DNA of 64,000 nt from Dyella sp. GSA-30 (GCF_027924605.1 NZ_AP027042.1:3635524-3699523), one strand, 5' to 3'. Counted from the stretch's first letter, positions 35,764 through 45,025 are shown. Notes: generated by a model from the letters alone, not told the origin. Numbers and translations: made by a program.

Positions 35764-37017
35764 ATGCGGGTCATCATCATCGGTGCGGGCATCGGCGGCC
35801 TGTGCCTCGCCCAGGGTCTTCGACGTTCAGGCGTCGAGGCGGTCGTGTTCGAACGCGCCGCTTCTGCGCAGGCGCAGGTCAGAGGCTACGGCATCCATCT
35901 GGACCATCACGGCATGACAGCTCTCAAGGCTTGCCTGCCGAAGGCGATTTTTTCCGAGCTCGATCGCGCAGCGAGTTACGCGGGTACGGTCGCACGTTTT
36001 TTTGATCGACGCCTTCGTTTCCTGGCGTCCACAAGCGAACGGGCACCCGACGGAATGGGTGGTCACACCCTATCCCAGCGCCGCGGCATCGGGCGAGCAT
36101 TGCTCAACCGCTTGCTGCTCTCCGATTTGCCCGATGTGCAATGGAACAAGACGTTTCAACGATATGCAGTCGGTGCAGATGGCCGGGTCACCGCGTATTT
36201 TTCAGACGGTAGCTCGGAGACCGGTGATCTCCTCGTCGGTGCCGATGGCAGCAACTCGCGCGTGCGCCAGCAGTATCTCCCCCATATCGAGCGGATGAGC
36301 GTGGGCGTCACCGCTATCGCCGGGCGCTACGTGCTCTCGCCGGAACGCAACGACACATTGCCGGCAACGCTGGTGGACGGAGCACCTAATATGCTCGTGC
36401 CCTCCTCGCCTGACTGGCTGTTCTTTTCCGCGTGGCTCACGCCGAAGGACGCTTCGAGCGACGAGCCACCAAGTAACGCCCGCGATTATGTCGTCTGGGC
36501 ATACGTGGCAAATGCACGCGCACTGCCGGCCCATCTTGATGCAATGAATGACGCGGCATTACAGGAAATGGTGCTGAAGCGTACGGTAGGCTGGTCCGAT
36601 CAGGTACGTACCCTCATACGGGACGCCGAGCCTGGTTCGCTATCGGTTATTCCGCTGAAAAGTATGCCGCACCTCGAACCCTGGCCCGCATCTTCAGTCA
36701 CTTTGCTCGGCGATGCCATTCACAACATGACGCCTATGGCCGGCATTGGTGCAAATACAGCCTTGCGTGATGCGGCTAACCTGGTGCAATGCCTGTCGGC
36801 GGTGATTCGTGGCGAAGCATCACTGAAGGATGAGGTCGCTCGTTACGAAGAGCGCATGCGCAGCTATGCAAATCCCGCCGTATTGAAATCACTTGGTAAC
36901 GCGCAACGCGCGGGCTCGGGGCATCGCTTAGGCCGCATGATATTTCGCACTTTACTGCGACTCTCCGGGAGATTGCCCTGGGTCGAGCATCGACTGTTCC
37001 ACGGGGAGGATCATTGA
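35764..37017 (+). CDS. FAD-dependent aromatic-ring-type monooxygenase
   Basis: The product has 417 residues. MRVIIIGAGIGGLCLAQGL is the Rossmann FAD motif, GDLLVGADGSNSRVRQ the DG motif, and VTLLGDAIHNMTPMAGIGAN the GD motif that binds the ribityl chain. This is class A flavoprotein monooxygenase of the p-hydroxybenzoate-hydroxylase fold. GAGGAAA precedes ATG 35764. Together with the multicopper oxidase it could hydroxylate and then oxidise a phenolic or polyketide-like compound, or detoxify a drug; this is an inference from co-location. Confidence 0.9.
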   Translation: MRVIIIGAGIGGLCLAQGLRRSGVEAVVFERAASAQAQVRGYGIHLDHHGMTALKACLPKAIFSELDRAASYAGTVARFFDRRLRFLASTSERAPDGMGGHTLSQRRGIGRALLNRLLLSDLPDVQWNKTFQRYAVGADGRVTAYFSDGSSETGDLLVGADGSNSRVRQQYLPHIERMSVGVTAIAGRYVLSPERNDTLPATLVDGAPNMLVPSSPDWLFFSAWLTPKDASSDEPPSNARDYVVWAYVANARALPAHLDAMNDAALQEMVLKRTVGWSDQVRTLIRDAEPGSLSVIPLKSMPHLEPWPASSVTLLGDAIHNMTPMAGIGANTALRDAANLVQCLSAVIRGEASLKDEVARYEERMRSYANPAVLKSLGNAQRAGSGHRLGRMIFRTLLRLSGRLPWVEHRLFHGEDH

Positions 37018-37060
37018 CGTTCCGCTTCGCGGGCGCGTCCGTATAGCGGAAAAGCAGCGG

Positions 37061-37771
37061 TTAACGTTTTGTGCGGGATGCTTTCGTTTTTTCTGCCGCC
37101 TTGGCCGTTTTCGTTTTGACAGCAGTATTTTTGCCCGATGGGCCGGCAACTTTCCTGGACATCGTCGGAGTGGCGCGATCGTGATTCACACCAAGCCCTG
37201 CGATCTGGCCGGCGACCAGGCGTTGTGCAAATGCTTTGGCGGACATGTCCGGAAAGATCGACATCCCGGTAGACCGCGTGGAGAACACCCATTGGAAACA
37301 TGGCGCCATCAGCGCAAATGCTGCGAGTGAAGGATCTATTGCTGCATTGATTCGCCCAAGTGCCTGCTCGTTCTCAAGATAGTGAGCAATGGCACGAATC
37401 ATGTGCTGAGGCCCTCCTTTGCGCAGGTCCACGGCTTCATGATGGCGCGCCAGAAGCTCGGCATCGGCAAACACCGAAAGAATGACCGGAAGCACATCGT
37501 CGTAGAACGTGATCACGCCACCGGCAATCTCAACAAGATTCCGCTCAACGGTCTTTGTGCCCGCTTCAGGAATAGTGAGCAGAAACTTGGGTGCTCGCTC
37601 CAGGATAACCGCCAGGACCAGATCGTCTTTACGGGCAAAATGATTAAACAGCGTGCCTTCCGCCAACCCGGCTGCTTTGGCGATGTCCTTGGTCGTCAGG
37701 CGGGCAACACCGCGCGTACGAAGCAGATCTTCCGTGGCAGCGAGGATGCGCTGCCGAGTGTTGGCGGCCAT
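37061..37771 (-). CDS. TetR-family transcriptional regulator
   Basis: The product has 236 residues from ATG 37771; the frame extends further upstream into the region facing LysR. The helix-turn-helix is LTTKDIAKAAGLAEGTLFNH (about residues 28-47). The C-terminus ends in a long Lys-rich, disordered tail (SGKNTAVKTKTAKAAEKTKA) that is unusual for TetR proteins and could bind DNA non-specifically. It is convergent with the monooxygenase gene and is the best candidate to bind the palindrome at 34149-34168. Confidence 0.87.
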   Translation of the reverse strand: MAANTRQRILAATEDLLRTRGVARLTTKDIAKAAGLAEGTLFNHFARKDDLVLAVILERAPKFLLTIPEAGTKTVERNLVEIAGGVITFYDDVLPVILSVFADAELLARHHEAVDLRKGGPQHMIRAIAHYLENEQALGRINAAIDPSLAAFALMAPCFQWVFSTRSTGMSIFPDMSAKAFAQRLVAGQIAGLGVNHDRATPTMSRKVAGPSGKNTAVKTKTAKAAEKTKASRTKR

Positions 37772-37950
37772 GGCGATTTCCGGTAAACCCAACGGCACGT
37801 TAGGGAGGTCCGCGTCGATCGTCAACTGTCGTTCCCAGATTCGACTAGGGGATATGCAAGTGGCCCCAAGCGTGTTGCTCGTCATTGCCGTAGCCGGCAG
37901 ACTGCCCTGCACTCACGCACAGCCGTTGCCCGGTCCAAAGGAATCTCGAC

Positions 37951-38826
37951 GTGGAATGGAGCGATCTTCGTATCTTTCTTGCCGTCGCCCGCCGGGGCTC
38001 GCTAGGGGCCGCTGCTCGTGCCATGGATCTTAGCCATCCTACTGTCGGTCGGCGGATGCGTGCGTTGGAACAGGACGTGGGTCAGCCGCTTTTCCAGCGG
38101 CACAACAACGGGGTACTCCTTACCGAAGCCGGATCCACGGTGTTTCAGCTCGCGGAAGAGATGGAGATATCCGCACTGACCATCCAGCGTCGATTGGCTG
38201 GCGAAGACAGCAGACCTGCGGGGCCGTTACGCATCTCCTCGGCAGACTGGTTTGCAACCTACGTCTTGCCACCTGTCATTGAAACGCTACTACGCGATTA
38301 CCCTGGCGTGCTGCCAGAGCTCATGGTCAGTTCCCGGCGATACGATCTTTCGCGCCGAGAGGCGGACGTGGTGTTCCGGGTGGTGCCCTTCGAGGAGCCA
38401 GGCGTAGTCCAATGTCGGCTCCTGCGTGTCGCCTACGGTCTGTATGCCAGGGATGGTTCGGCGCTCCCCATTCGCGGCGATGGTAAGGAGTCGCGCCTGT
38501 TACTCATGGATACGGCAACGCATAGCTATCCGGAAGTTGAATGGCTCCGAGATATCTTGCCGAATGCACACCCGGCCGTCATTGCCAATCACCGCGCCTT
38601 GCAAGCACGGTTGTGTCAGCAAGGCATGGGGTTGGCCGTGCTGCCCCGTGTGGTTGGCGACGCGACGATCGGACTGATGCACATTGATCTGGGCGAAGCG
38701 CCGCCCTCCCGGCACATCTGGATGGGCTACCACGAGGACATGCGTGGCATGGACAGGATCCGGGCAATCGCGGATATCGCTAAACGTCTGCTCGGTAACG
38801 CCGATGATGCGGAGCCCGAACAATAG
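37951..38826 (+). CDS. LysR-family transcriptional regulator
   Basis: The product has 291 residues with GTG as start codon, since the frame begins GTG-GAA-TGG (MEWSDLRIFLAVARRGSLGA) and AAAGGA lies about eight bases before. The helix-turn-helix contains LGAAARAMDLSHPTVGRRM. The effector domain follows from about residue 90. It lies immediately upstream of the MBL-fold gene on the same strand (85 bp) and divergent from TetR. Confidence 0.87.
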   Translation: MEWSDLRIFLAVARRGSLGAAARAMDLSHPTVGRRMRALEQDVGQPLFQRHNNGVLLTEAGSTVFQLAEEMEISALTIQRRLAGEDSRPAGPLRISSADWFATYVLPPVIETLLRDYPGVLPELMVSSRRYDLSRREADVVFRVVPFEEPGVVQCRLLRVAYGLYARDGSALPIRGDGKESRLLLMDTATHSYPEVEWLRDILPNAHPAVIANHRALQARLCQQGMGLAVLPRVVGDATIGLMHIDLGEAPPSRHIWMGYHEDMRGMDRIRAIADIAKRLLGNADDAEPEQ

Positions 38827-38911
38827 TGAAGGGGTGACGAACGTTCATGTCAGTGTGCACCTGAGCCTGTAACCGCCAGGCTAGAGCTCCCTTTGCTTCT
38901 GAGCCTTGACG

Positions 38912-39817
38912 ATGTGCGACGACAGCCTGTCCGTGTCTCTGCCCCCCGTTCCTGAAAGCCCCCCGGCATCCGCCGAGGCAGGCTTTCATCGCTTCCATAT
39001 CGGAAGGATGACAATCACGGCATTGTGTGACGGTCACTTCCCGCTATATGCCCAAGACATATTGCGCAGTGGCGAGTCACCACTCGACAAGCTCTTGATG
39101 GAAGCTCGTCTGGGCAATGTCGTGCCCAGTCATGTCAACGCGTTTCTGATTGAGGATGGCCAGCACCGCATTCTCATCGATACCGGCGCGGGCGAGCTTC
39201 AGGATGCAACGTTGGGCCGACTGGGAGCGAGCCTGATATCGGCGGGCCATCAACCAGCCGACGTCGATATCTTGCTGGTGACGCATCTTCATGCCGACCA
39301 CATCGGCGGCCTGACCCGGCATGGCGAGGCGGTATTTCCGCGCGCTGTCGTCTATGTGCCGCATGAGGAGGCAGCGTTCTGGCTGGAAGCATCCGATCGC
39401 GATATTGTCGACCCCAGCGTGCGGGCGACGTTCGACCATGCTCACCGGATGCTGGCGCCTTATGTCGCTGACGGACGCTGTCGCTGGTTCGGCTCGGAGA
39501 CCTCCTGGTACGGATGTCTCACGCCAGAATGGCTGCCAGGCCACACCCGTGGCCATACCGGATACCGTCTGCAAACAGGCGAACGGGATATCGTGTTCTG
39601 CGGCGACCTTTTCCACGTGGCCGCCGTACAACTTGCCGAGCCCGAGGTGACCGTCTGTTACGACAGCGAGCCGATGCAGGCGAAAGCGACAAGGCAAGCC
39701 TTTCTGGCAGAGGCCTGTCGCCGGGGAGACATCGTAGGCGCAGCTCACGCGCCGTTCCCCGGGCTCGGACATATTCACAAGAGCGCACGGGGATACGTAT
39801 GGCATCCCGTGGGCTAA
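38912..39817 (+). CDS. MBL-fold metallohydrolase
   Basis: The product has 301 residues. VTHLHADHIGG is the HxHxDH zinc motif; LPGHTRGHTGY gives the next His, CGDLFH the bridging Asp, and GAAHAPFPGLGHI the final His. It resembles quorum-quenching-lactonase-like and MBL-type hydrolases with N-terminal extensions, and no signal peptide is visible. An in-frame TTG at 38906 is a less likely start. Regulation by the preceding LysR gene is plausible. Confidence 0.88.
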   Translation: MCDDSLSVSLPPVPESPPASAEAGFHRFHIGRMTITALCDGHFPLYAQDILRSGESPLDKLLMEARLGNVVPSHVNAFLIEDGQHRILIDTGAGELQDATLGRLGASLISAGHQPADVDILLVTHLHADHIGGLTRHGEAVFPRAVVYVPHEEAAFWLEASDRDIVDPSVRATFDHAHRMLAPYVADGRCRWFGSETSWYGCLTPEWLPGHTRGHTGYRLQTGERDIVFCGDLFHVAAVQLAEPEVTVCYDSEPMQAKATRQAFLAEACRRGDIVGAAHAPFPGLGHIHKSARGYVWHPVG

Positions 39818-40071
39818 TCCTTGCCGGTGATGCGGCAACGTTCCCTGCCACCTAGCGCGCTGCCCGCTCGCCCCGTGAGCCTCAAGTTACGTACGGATTG
39901 CTAGTGTTTTATCGCTTCTTACCCTTCTCCCGACCGGGCTTTGCGCGCGTCGGACGACTCATCATGTATTCCGGAGATTCCGGTATGGCTCGGTTTTTTT
40001 AAAACCCTAACCTATGTCCACCGCAACACACCGACCTAACCGACTCGAACTTCACTACAGGAATCTCTCTC

Positions 40072-40863
40072 ATGAAACTCGTTCTCGCCGCTCTCATCTC
40101 CTCCGCTCTCGCCTTCGGCACCAACGCCATGGCCGCCGAAAAGCCGCCGATCGTGCTGGTCCACGGCGCATTCGAAAATGCCTCGGTCTGGGGCCATGTG
40201 ACCGCCAAGCTTCAAGCCGACGGTTATAAGGTCGTAGAGGTCAATCTGCCGGGCCGCCCGGGGAATCCCGCCGCACCGGACAAAGTCAGCCTGAGCCTGT
40301 ATGGCGACACTGTCGTCGGTGCGCTGACGAAGCTCAACCGTCCCGCGGTGGTCGTGGGCCACAGCTTTGGCGGTATCGTGATCGCCGACGCGGCTGAAAA
40401 GGCGCCGGCGAAGGTCAAGACGCTCGTGTTCACGGCTGCCTACTTGCCGCACGATGGCGACTCGCTGGTGTCGATGGCGAATAAAGACGCCGATGCCAAG
40501 ATTGGTCCCCACCTGCAGATCAAGAAGGAACAGGGCATCGCCTCGATCGAGTACTCGGCGCGCGCGGATCTGTTCGCCAACGGCGCTCCCGAAGGCCTGC
40601 GCAAAGCAATCCCCGACTTGATCCTGGACGAGCCGCTCGCCCCGTTGGCCACGCCTGTGCACGTCACGGCTGGCAAGTTCGGCAAGGTCGACAAGGTCTA
40701 TATCCATACCGCCAATGACCAGGTGATCAGCCCGTCCTTCCAGGCGCAGATGGTCGCCAGCACACCGGTGCGCCGCGAGTTCACCGTGCAGACCGGCCAC
40801 ACGCCGTTCCTGACGGCACCCGATGAGCTGGCCGCGGATATCGAAGCCGCCGCCACCCGTTGA
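40072..40863 (+). CDS. Exported alpha/beta hydrolase (paralogue A)
   Basis: The product has 263 residues. A signal peptide (1-22, cleavage after AMA) is followed directly by the hydrolase: IVLVHGAFENASVW, the nucleophile elbow VGHSFGG with Ser98, TANDQVISP with the probable acid, and QTGHTPFL with the His. It is of the small plant-esterase-like/AB_hydrolase_6 type. It is more than half identical by eye to the signal-less protein at 42776, e.g. the shared VFTAAYLP and LILDEP segments. Confidence 0.88.
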   Translation: MKLVLAALISSALAFGTNAMAAEKPPIVLVHGAFENASVWGHVTAKLQADGYKVVEVNLPGRPGNPAAPDKVSLSLYGDTVVGALTKLNRPAVVVGHSFGGIVIADAAEKAPAKVKTLVFTAAYLPHDGDSLVSMANKDADAKIGPHLQIKKEQGIASIEYSARADLFANGAPEGLRKAIPDLILDEPLAPLATPVHVTAGKFGKVDKVYIHTANDQVISPSFQAQMVASTPVRREFTVQTGHTPFLTAPDELAADIEAAATR

Positions 40864-40882
40864 TACCGTCGATCCACTCGCG

Positions 40883-40914
40883 CGTACGGGGCGGTAAACG
40901 CATCGCCCCGTACG
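40883..40914 (+). terminator. Hairpin after the exported hydrolase
   Basis: CGTACGGGGCG (40883-40893) pairs exactly with CGCCCCGTACG (40904-40914) around a ten-base loop, followed after seven bases by ATTTT. It lies 20 bases beyond the plus-strand stop and is probably an intrinsic-type terminator. Confidence 0.65.
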
Positions 40915-40948
40915 TGCACTCATTTTGCAGATCTCGCAGGAGTCGCTC

Positions 40949-41461
40949 ATGTCTCACAATATTGAACACAAGCCTTTCAATGGCGTGCGTATCGAAGTTA
41001 CCACCTCGACCGGTTTTGACGAGGTACTGAACCGCCTTCGTTCCCTGATGGGACGCGTCAGCACGTCGGAGATCGTGGCTCTGGCGCAAACGGACATCTC
41101 TGAAGCGGAATTCGTCCGTACCGTGCAAGAGCGGTTCGAAGGAGAAAGCGGGTTCATGCTATTTGCCGAGATCGATCACGGCGGCTGGCTATCTAAATTC
41201 CAGATCCAGCGGCGCACGGTTCGTTGGATTCTTGGCAACCCGGTGATCGCCGTCACGATGATTCGGCATGACATCACCGCTGGTCTTTTCGCGCCCGTCG
41301 AGATTCTGGTCACGGAAGCCGAGGACGGTCAGGGTACGATGGTGACGTACGTGCGTCCCTCTTCGCTGATGGTGATCGAGGAGAATCCGCCACTCCTTGC
41401 CATGGCGACGCTGCTGGATGCCAAATTCGACGCTCTCATTGCTAGCGCTACCCGTTCCTAA
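40949..41461 (+). CDS. DUF302-like domain protein
   Basis: The product has 170 residues from ATG 40949, preceded by CAGGAG. The N-terminal segment IEVTTSTGFDEVLNRLRSLM is similar to the opening of DUF302 proteins, and IAVTMIRHDITAGLFAPVEILV and MVTYVRPSSLM follow. The domain is a small alpha/beta fold with no assigned reaction. It follows the exported hydrolase across a terminator-like hairpin. Confidence 0.65.
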   Translation: MSHNIEHKPFNGVRIEVTTSTGFDEVLNRLRSLMGRVSTSEIVALAQTDISEAEFVRTVQERFEGESGFMLFAEIDHGGWLSKFQIQRRTVRWILGNPVIAVTMIRHDITAGLFAPVEILVTEAEDGQGTMVTYVRPSSLMVIEENPPLLAMATLLDAKFDALIASATRS

Positions 41462-41500
41462 GCAACTAAGCGAGCCTCGAATAACCTCAGTTTTTATGTC

Positions 41501-41629
41501 TCGTCATTCCGGCGCAGGCCGGAATCTAGTGGCTCTGCATTCGGTTATCGCGAAAGTCTGCAAGCGTCTGCTCTATCGCGAAAACTGAAAACTGATGCCA
41601 CTGGGTTCCGGCCTGCGCCGGAATGACGA
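41501..41629. repeat. Inverted pair of 33-bp REP-like elements
   Basis: The unit at 41501-41533 (beginning TCGTCATTCCGGCGCAGG) and the inverted unit at 41597-41629 match at 31 of 33 positions. Each unit contains its own palindrome ATTCCGGC-GCAG-GCCGGAAT. The 63 bases between them have no gene. This is the layout of a bacterial interspersed mosaic element. Confidence 0.75.
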
Positions 41630-41705
41630 GTTAGGAGAGGTTTTTTTTGAGATCCGCCGAAATCGGAAAGCGTTTGAGCAAAAATACTGCCGGGCTGATG
41701 CACGG

Positions 41706-42659
41706 TCAAACTGCAGTCGTCTGAATCTTCGCCTCGCTGGGCGCGTATCCGAAGTGGCTCTTAAACGCCCGGCTAAAGGCAGCATCGGAGGCGTAGCCTG
41801 TTTTGTACGCCGCCTCTGTCACCTTGAGCCCGCCACTGCGAAGCATGTCCGCAGCGATGGTCAGGCGCCACCGGGAAAGGTAACGCAGCGGCGGCTCGCC
41901 GACGGCTGCGGTAAAGCGTTCGGCAAAGATCGAACGCGACATCGCCGCTACGGAGGCAAGCATCTCGACCGTCCACCGTTTGAACGGGTCTGCGTGCATC
42001 GCTGCGAGCGCACGTCCGATCCGTTCCTCGGCCAGCCCCCCAAGCCATCCTACGCGGTTCGCTTCGCTGGCCGCCCAACTGCGCAGTGTTCGGATAACGA
42101 GCAGATCGATCAGCCGGGAGATCATCAGCGACGATCCTGGATCGGGCCGCTGCGCTTCGTCGACGAGAAAGTGCGAGATAGCCGCAAGCCATGCCGGCGC
42201 ACCTGCATCTCCCTTCGGGATGTGGATCAAGGCAGGAAGCGCCGACATGACCGCAGGCAGCGGGCTGCCCTCGAAACTGAAAAAGCCACAAACCAATTGG
42301 CTTGTCGGCCCCTCCCCGCCATGGCGGAGAATGAGCTTGTCGCGATCGAAGTGATCGGGAGCAATGGCGTCAACGTTATCGATCGGCGAGCCCGCCGCAT
42401 CCGTAATGGTGTGACCTTTCCCGAGCGGCAAAAGCACCAGATCGCCGGCGTTGATCCACAGAGGCGGATGCCCGGTGGGTGTCACCCAGGCTCCGCCAAC
42501 CTCCACGAAACAAAAATGCGCGGGTCCCGCCGGAAAGCGCAATCCCCAGGGCTGGCTCAGACGCGTCGTGTAGACGAGGTCCCCGCGCAGCCTGATCAGG
42601 GTGAGCACCTGCGAAAGCACATCGGTACGCGCTGCGGACATTCCGAAATCGGCGGTCAT
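41706..42659 (-). CDS. AraC-family transcriptional regulator with cupin domain
   Basis: The product has 317 residues with ATG 42659; the frame is open to 42704, and the start is uncertain because no clear ribosome site precedes any candidate. The N-terminal cupin_6 ligand-binding domain contains RFPAGPAHFCFVEVGGAWV and INAGDLVLLPLGKGH. The C-terminal AraC pair contains VEMLASVAAMSRSIFAERF and VTEAAYKTGYASDAAFSRAF. It is divergent from hydrolase paralogue B and is its likely regulator. Confidence 0.85.
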   Translation of the reverse strand: MTADFGMSAARTDVLSQVLTLIRLRGDLVYTTRLSQPWGLRFPAGPAHFCFVEVGGAWVTPTGHPPLWINAGDLVLLPLGKGHTITDAAGSPIDNVDAIAPDHFDRDKLILRHGGEGPTSQLVCGFFSFEGSPLPAVMSALPALIHIPKGDAGAPAWLAAISHFLVDEAQRPDPGSSLMISRLIDLLVIRTLRSWAASEANRVGWLGGLAEERIGRALAAMHADPFKRWTVEMLASVAAMSRSIFAERFTAAVGEPPLRYLSRWRLTIAADMLRSGGLKVTEAAYKTGYASDAAFSRAFKSHFGYAPSEAKIQTTAV

Positions 42660-42775
42660 GTCGGACGATCCATCATGTAAACGGGAGGCCATGATATATC
42701 TCATCGTCGGTGCTCTGACTACTATTTTCTCACGGCATTGAGCCGCTTACTCACACTAAAGAGAGGATAATCGTC

Positions 42776-43546
42776 ATGAGCCACGCAAATTCAGTTGAAA
42801 CGAACAACAACGGCAACATTGCAGAAAAGCCGGCCGTCATTCTGGTGCACGGCGCCTTCTCCGATGGCCAGGTCTGGGGCTACGTCGCCGGAAACCTTCG
42901 CGCTGCAGGTCACCCTGTCGTCACTGTCGACCTGCCCGGCCGTCCGGGCTCGCCCATGGCCGCCGACCAGGTCAGTCTCGACCTGTATCGCGATACGGTT
43001 GTCCAGGCTTTGAACAATGTTTCGGGCCCAGCGATTCTGGTGGGCCACAGCTTTGCCGGCATCGTTATCGCTGCCGCGGCCGAACAGGTACCAGAGAAGA
43101 TCAAGACTCTGGTGTTTACCGCCGCCTATCTGCCGCAGGATGGTGATTCTCTGCTGTTGCTGGCCCAACAGGACCATGACGCCAAGATCGGCCAGCATCT
43201 GACGATTGATAAAGAGCGCGGGATGGCCGTGGTGGAATACGCGGCACGCGCGGAACTCTTTGCCAATGACGGCCCCGCTCCGCTGAAGGCAAAACTGCCT
43301 GATCTCATCCTTGACGAACCGGCAGCACCGCTGGTTACCCCCGTCCGCGTGACTGCCGAACGGTTTGGCCAGGTCGACAAGATCTATGTGTCCACTCAAG
43401 TGGATCAGGTCATCAGTCCCGCTTTCCAGGCCCAGATGATCTCGCGCACTCCGGTGCGAAAGGTCGTCTCGCTCCAGACCGGTCACCTGCCCTTTCTGAC
43501 GAACATCGAAGGCATGGTGCAGGCGATCGAGAACGTTGCGGCCTGA
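42776..43546 (+). CDS. Cytosolic alpha/beta hydrolase (paralogue B)
   Basis: The product has 256 residues, a close relative of the exported protein at 40072 but without a signal peptide; its N-terminus is a polar Asn-rich stretch. ILVHGAFSDGQVW, VGHSFAG (Ser92), TQVDQVISP and QTGHLPFL carry the same catalytic residues. AGAGGA precedes ATG 42776. The divergent AraC gene and this paralogue suggest an inducible intracellular counterpart of the periplasmic enzyme. Confidence 0.88.
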   Translation: MSHANSVETNNNGNIAEKPAVILVHGAFSDGQVWGYVAGNLRAAGHPVVTVDLPGRPGSPMAADQVSLDLYRDTVVQALNNVSGPAILVGHSFAGIVIAAAAEQVPEKIKTLVFTAAYLPQDGDSLLLLAQQDHDAKIGQHLTIDKERGMAVVEYAARAELFANDGPAPLKAKLPDLILDEPAAPLVTPVRVTAERFGQVDKIYVSTQVDQVISPAFQAQMISRTPVRKVVSLQTGHLPFLTNIEGMVQAIENVAA

Positions 43547-43569
43547 AGCTTGCGCATTCGATGGAATAC

Positions 43570-43605
43570 CGCGGCGGGATTACGCTCAAAGGGTTTCCCG
43601 CCGCG
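43570..43605. terminator. Bidirectional terminator between convergent genes
   Basis: CGCGGCGGGA (43570-43579) pairs with TCCCGCCGCG (43596-43605), with a 16-base loop, followed by AGTTTT. It serves the hydrolase at 42776 and lies just past the stop of the S41-type gene (43610). Confidence 0.75.
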
Positions 43606-43609
43606 AGTT

Positions 43610-45025
43610 TTACTTCGAAGCATCTGCTAGCCGGCGTGCAGTCTCGTAGGCTGCGTCATGGCCCGTGTTCCAGTCTTCAAACCTGAGCGGTACGACAATA
43701 TCCGGCTGCAGGCTCGTCACCCTGACTGGATAAAACCAGTTGAGCCAAAAACATTCGCGCCAGTTTTCGCAAGGGTATTGGTAGTCGTGTTTCGCCGTTT
43801 GCGGATAGACGCACACCATTAGATTCGGCAAGCAGGCTTTGTTGCCTTCAGAAAAAAAGGACAAACGGTCGCCCACTGGTTCACCAATGATGGTGACCCG
43901 GTCGCCGCCAGCGTCTTTGACGAACGCGGCAGTTGTGATGGCGGCGGAAAAAGTCTGCGAATTGGTGAGTACGAATAGGCGACCGCCTGGCGCGAGCAAG
44001 TTCGGCAGCATGTGCGTGAAGTGCCAGACGTTGGTGTAATCGCCACCATCATCGCCGCGCAAGTCGAGGATCACGGCGCAAGGCGGGTTTGCGCGAAGCG
44101 TTGCTTCCGTTGCGGCGAGAAATGGCGCAATGCGATAGCTTCCGACGTCTCCGATACTCTGCAGCCGCACCACCTTGGCGCAGCTACCCGTGGCCGGAAA
44201 TATCCGGAAAGGATTCTCAAAATCCAGCCATGTTTCCGGCAGTTCGGCGGATTGGGGATGGTAAGCGCTCCAGTCTTGCTCGACGCCCTTGCTCGGTTCG
44301 GGCGACAACCAACGTCCGCTCGAAGGAATGCTGTCGCCTCTTTGCATCGAGTAAGCATCTAGCCGACGCGTCACCGTTCGACCATCGGACAGTACGACAA
44401 TCCAGGTCGAAGCCTTGGCGTCGGTAGCAATGCCCAAACCGTAGAGCAAGCCCTGTACGACGATATATCTTGTGTCGTTTTCCCGACGAAAACCCTCTAC
44501 GCCGCCGCGAAGCGTGTCCAGCTGAAGCAATATCTGATCGATCGGATGCCCGTCGATGCTTACCACGCGCCCGCCAAGCATCTCGCGATAGGCTGCCGCC
44601 GCCCGAGTGACGTAGAAACCTTCCGCAAAGCGCGTCACTCTTAGCGGAACGATCAGCGTGCCCTGATCGGTCGTTGCATCCATCCGAGAATGACCATTGT
44701 CGGCCAGCGCCATCACTTGCATCAGCGCTACGTGCAACATGGGTGACGGCAGCGCATTCGGCAGCGCTCGGAGAGCGGCGATACGTGCTTCCGCCGTTTT
44801 GCGTTCGTCCGGCGAAAAAGCACGATCGCGCGCTATCACTTTGGCGAAATAGTCGACATCTTGCTGCTGGGCCTCAAGTGGCGATGTCGGCGTCGAATAG
44901 CTAGCGCTTGGCGCTGCGCGATGGAAATTGAAGTGGAATGCAAGGATCAATCCGCCCCATATCACAATGAGGGCCAAGGCCACGCTTGCGAGAACGAGAA
45001 CCACTCGTCGAAGGATTGCGCGCAC
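43610..45025 (-). CDS. S41-family peptidase-like exported protein
   Basis: The product has 471 residues. An N-terminal helix (about 10-33) is a signal anchor. The middle contains a short PDZ-like segment (YREMLGGRVVSIDGHPIDQI). The C-terminal tail-specific-protease-like core has CAVILDLRGDDGGD, then LFVLTNSQTFSAAITTAAFV with Ser at the nucleophile position. The Lys partner typical of S41 is not obvious, so activity is unproven. It could be a processing protease of exported proteins; it lacks partners in an operon. Confidence 0.72.
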   Translation of the reverse strand: MRAILRRVVLVLASVALALIVIWGGLILAFHFNFHRAAPSASYSTPTSPLEAQQQDVDYFAKVIARDRAFSPDERKTAEARIAALRALPNALPSPMLHVALMQVMALADNGHSRMDATTDQGTLIVPLRVTRFAEGFYVTRAAAAYREMLGGRVVSIDGHPIDQILLQLDTLRGGVEGFRRENDTRYIVVQGLLYGLGIATDAKASTWIVVLSDGRTVTRRLDAYSMQRGDSIPSSGRWLSPEPSKGVEQDWSAYHPQSAELPETWLDFENPFRIFPATGSCAKVVRLQSIGDVGSYRIAPFLAATEATLRANPPCAVILDLRGDDGGDYTNVWHFTHMLPNLLAPGGRLFVLTNSQTFSAAITTAAFVKDAGGDRVTIIGEPVGDRLSFFSEGNKACLPNLMVCVYPQTAKHDYQYPCENWRECFWLNWFYPVRVTSLQPDIVVPLRFEDWNTGHDAAYETARRLADASK

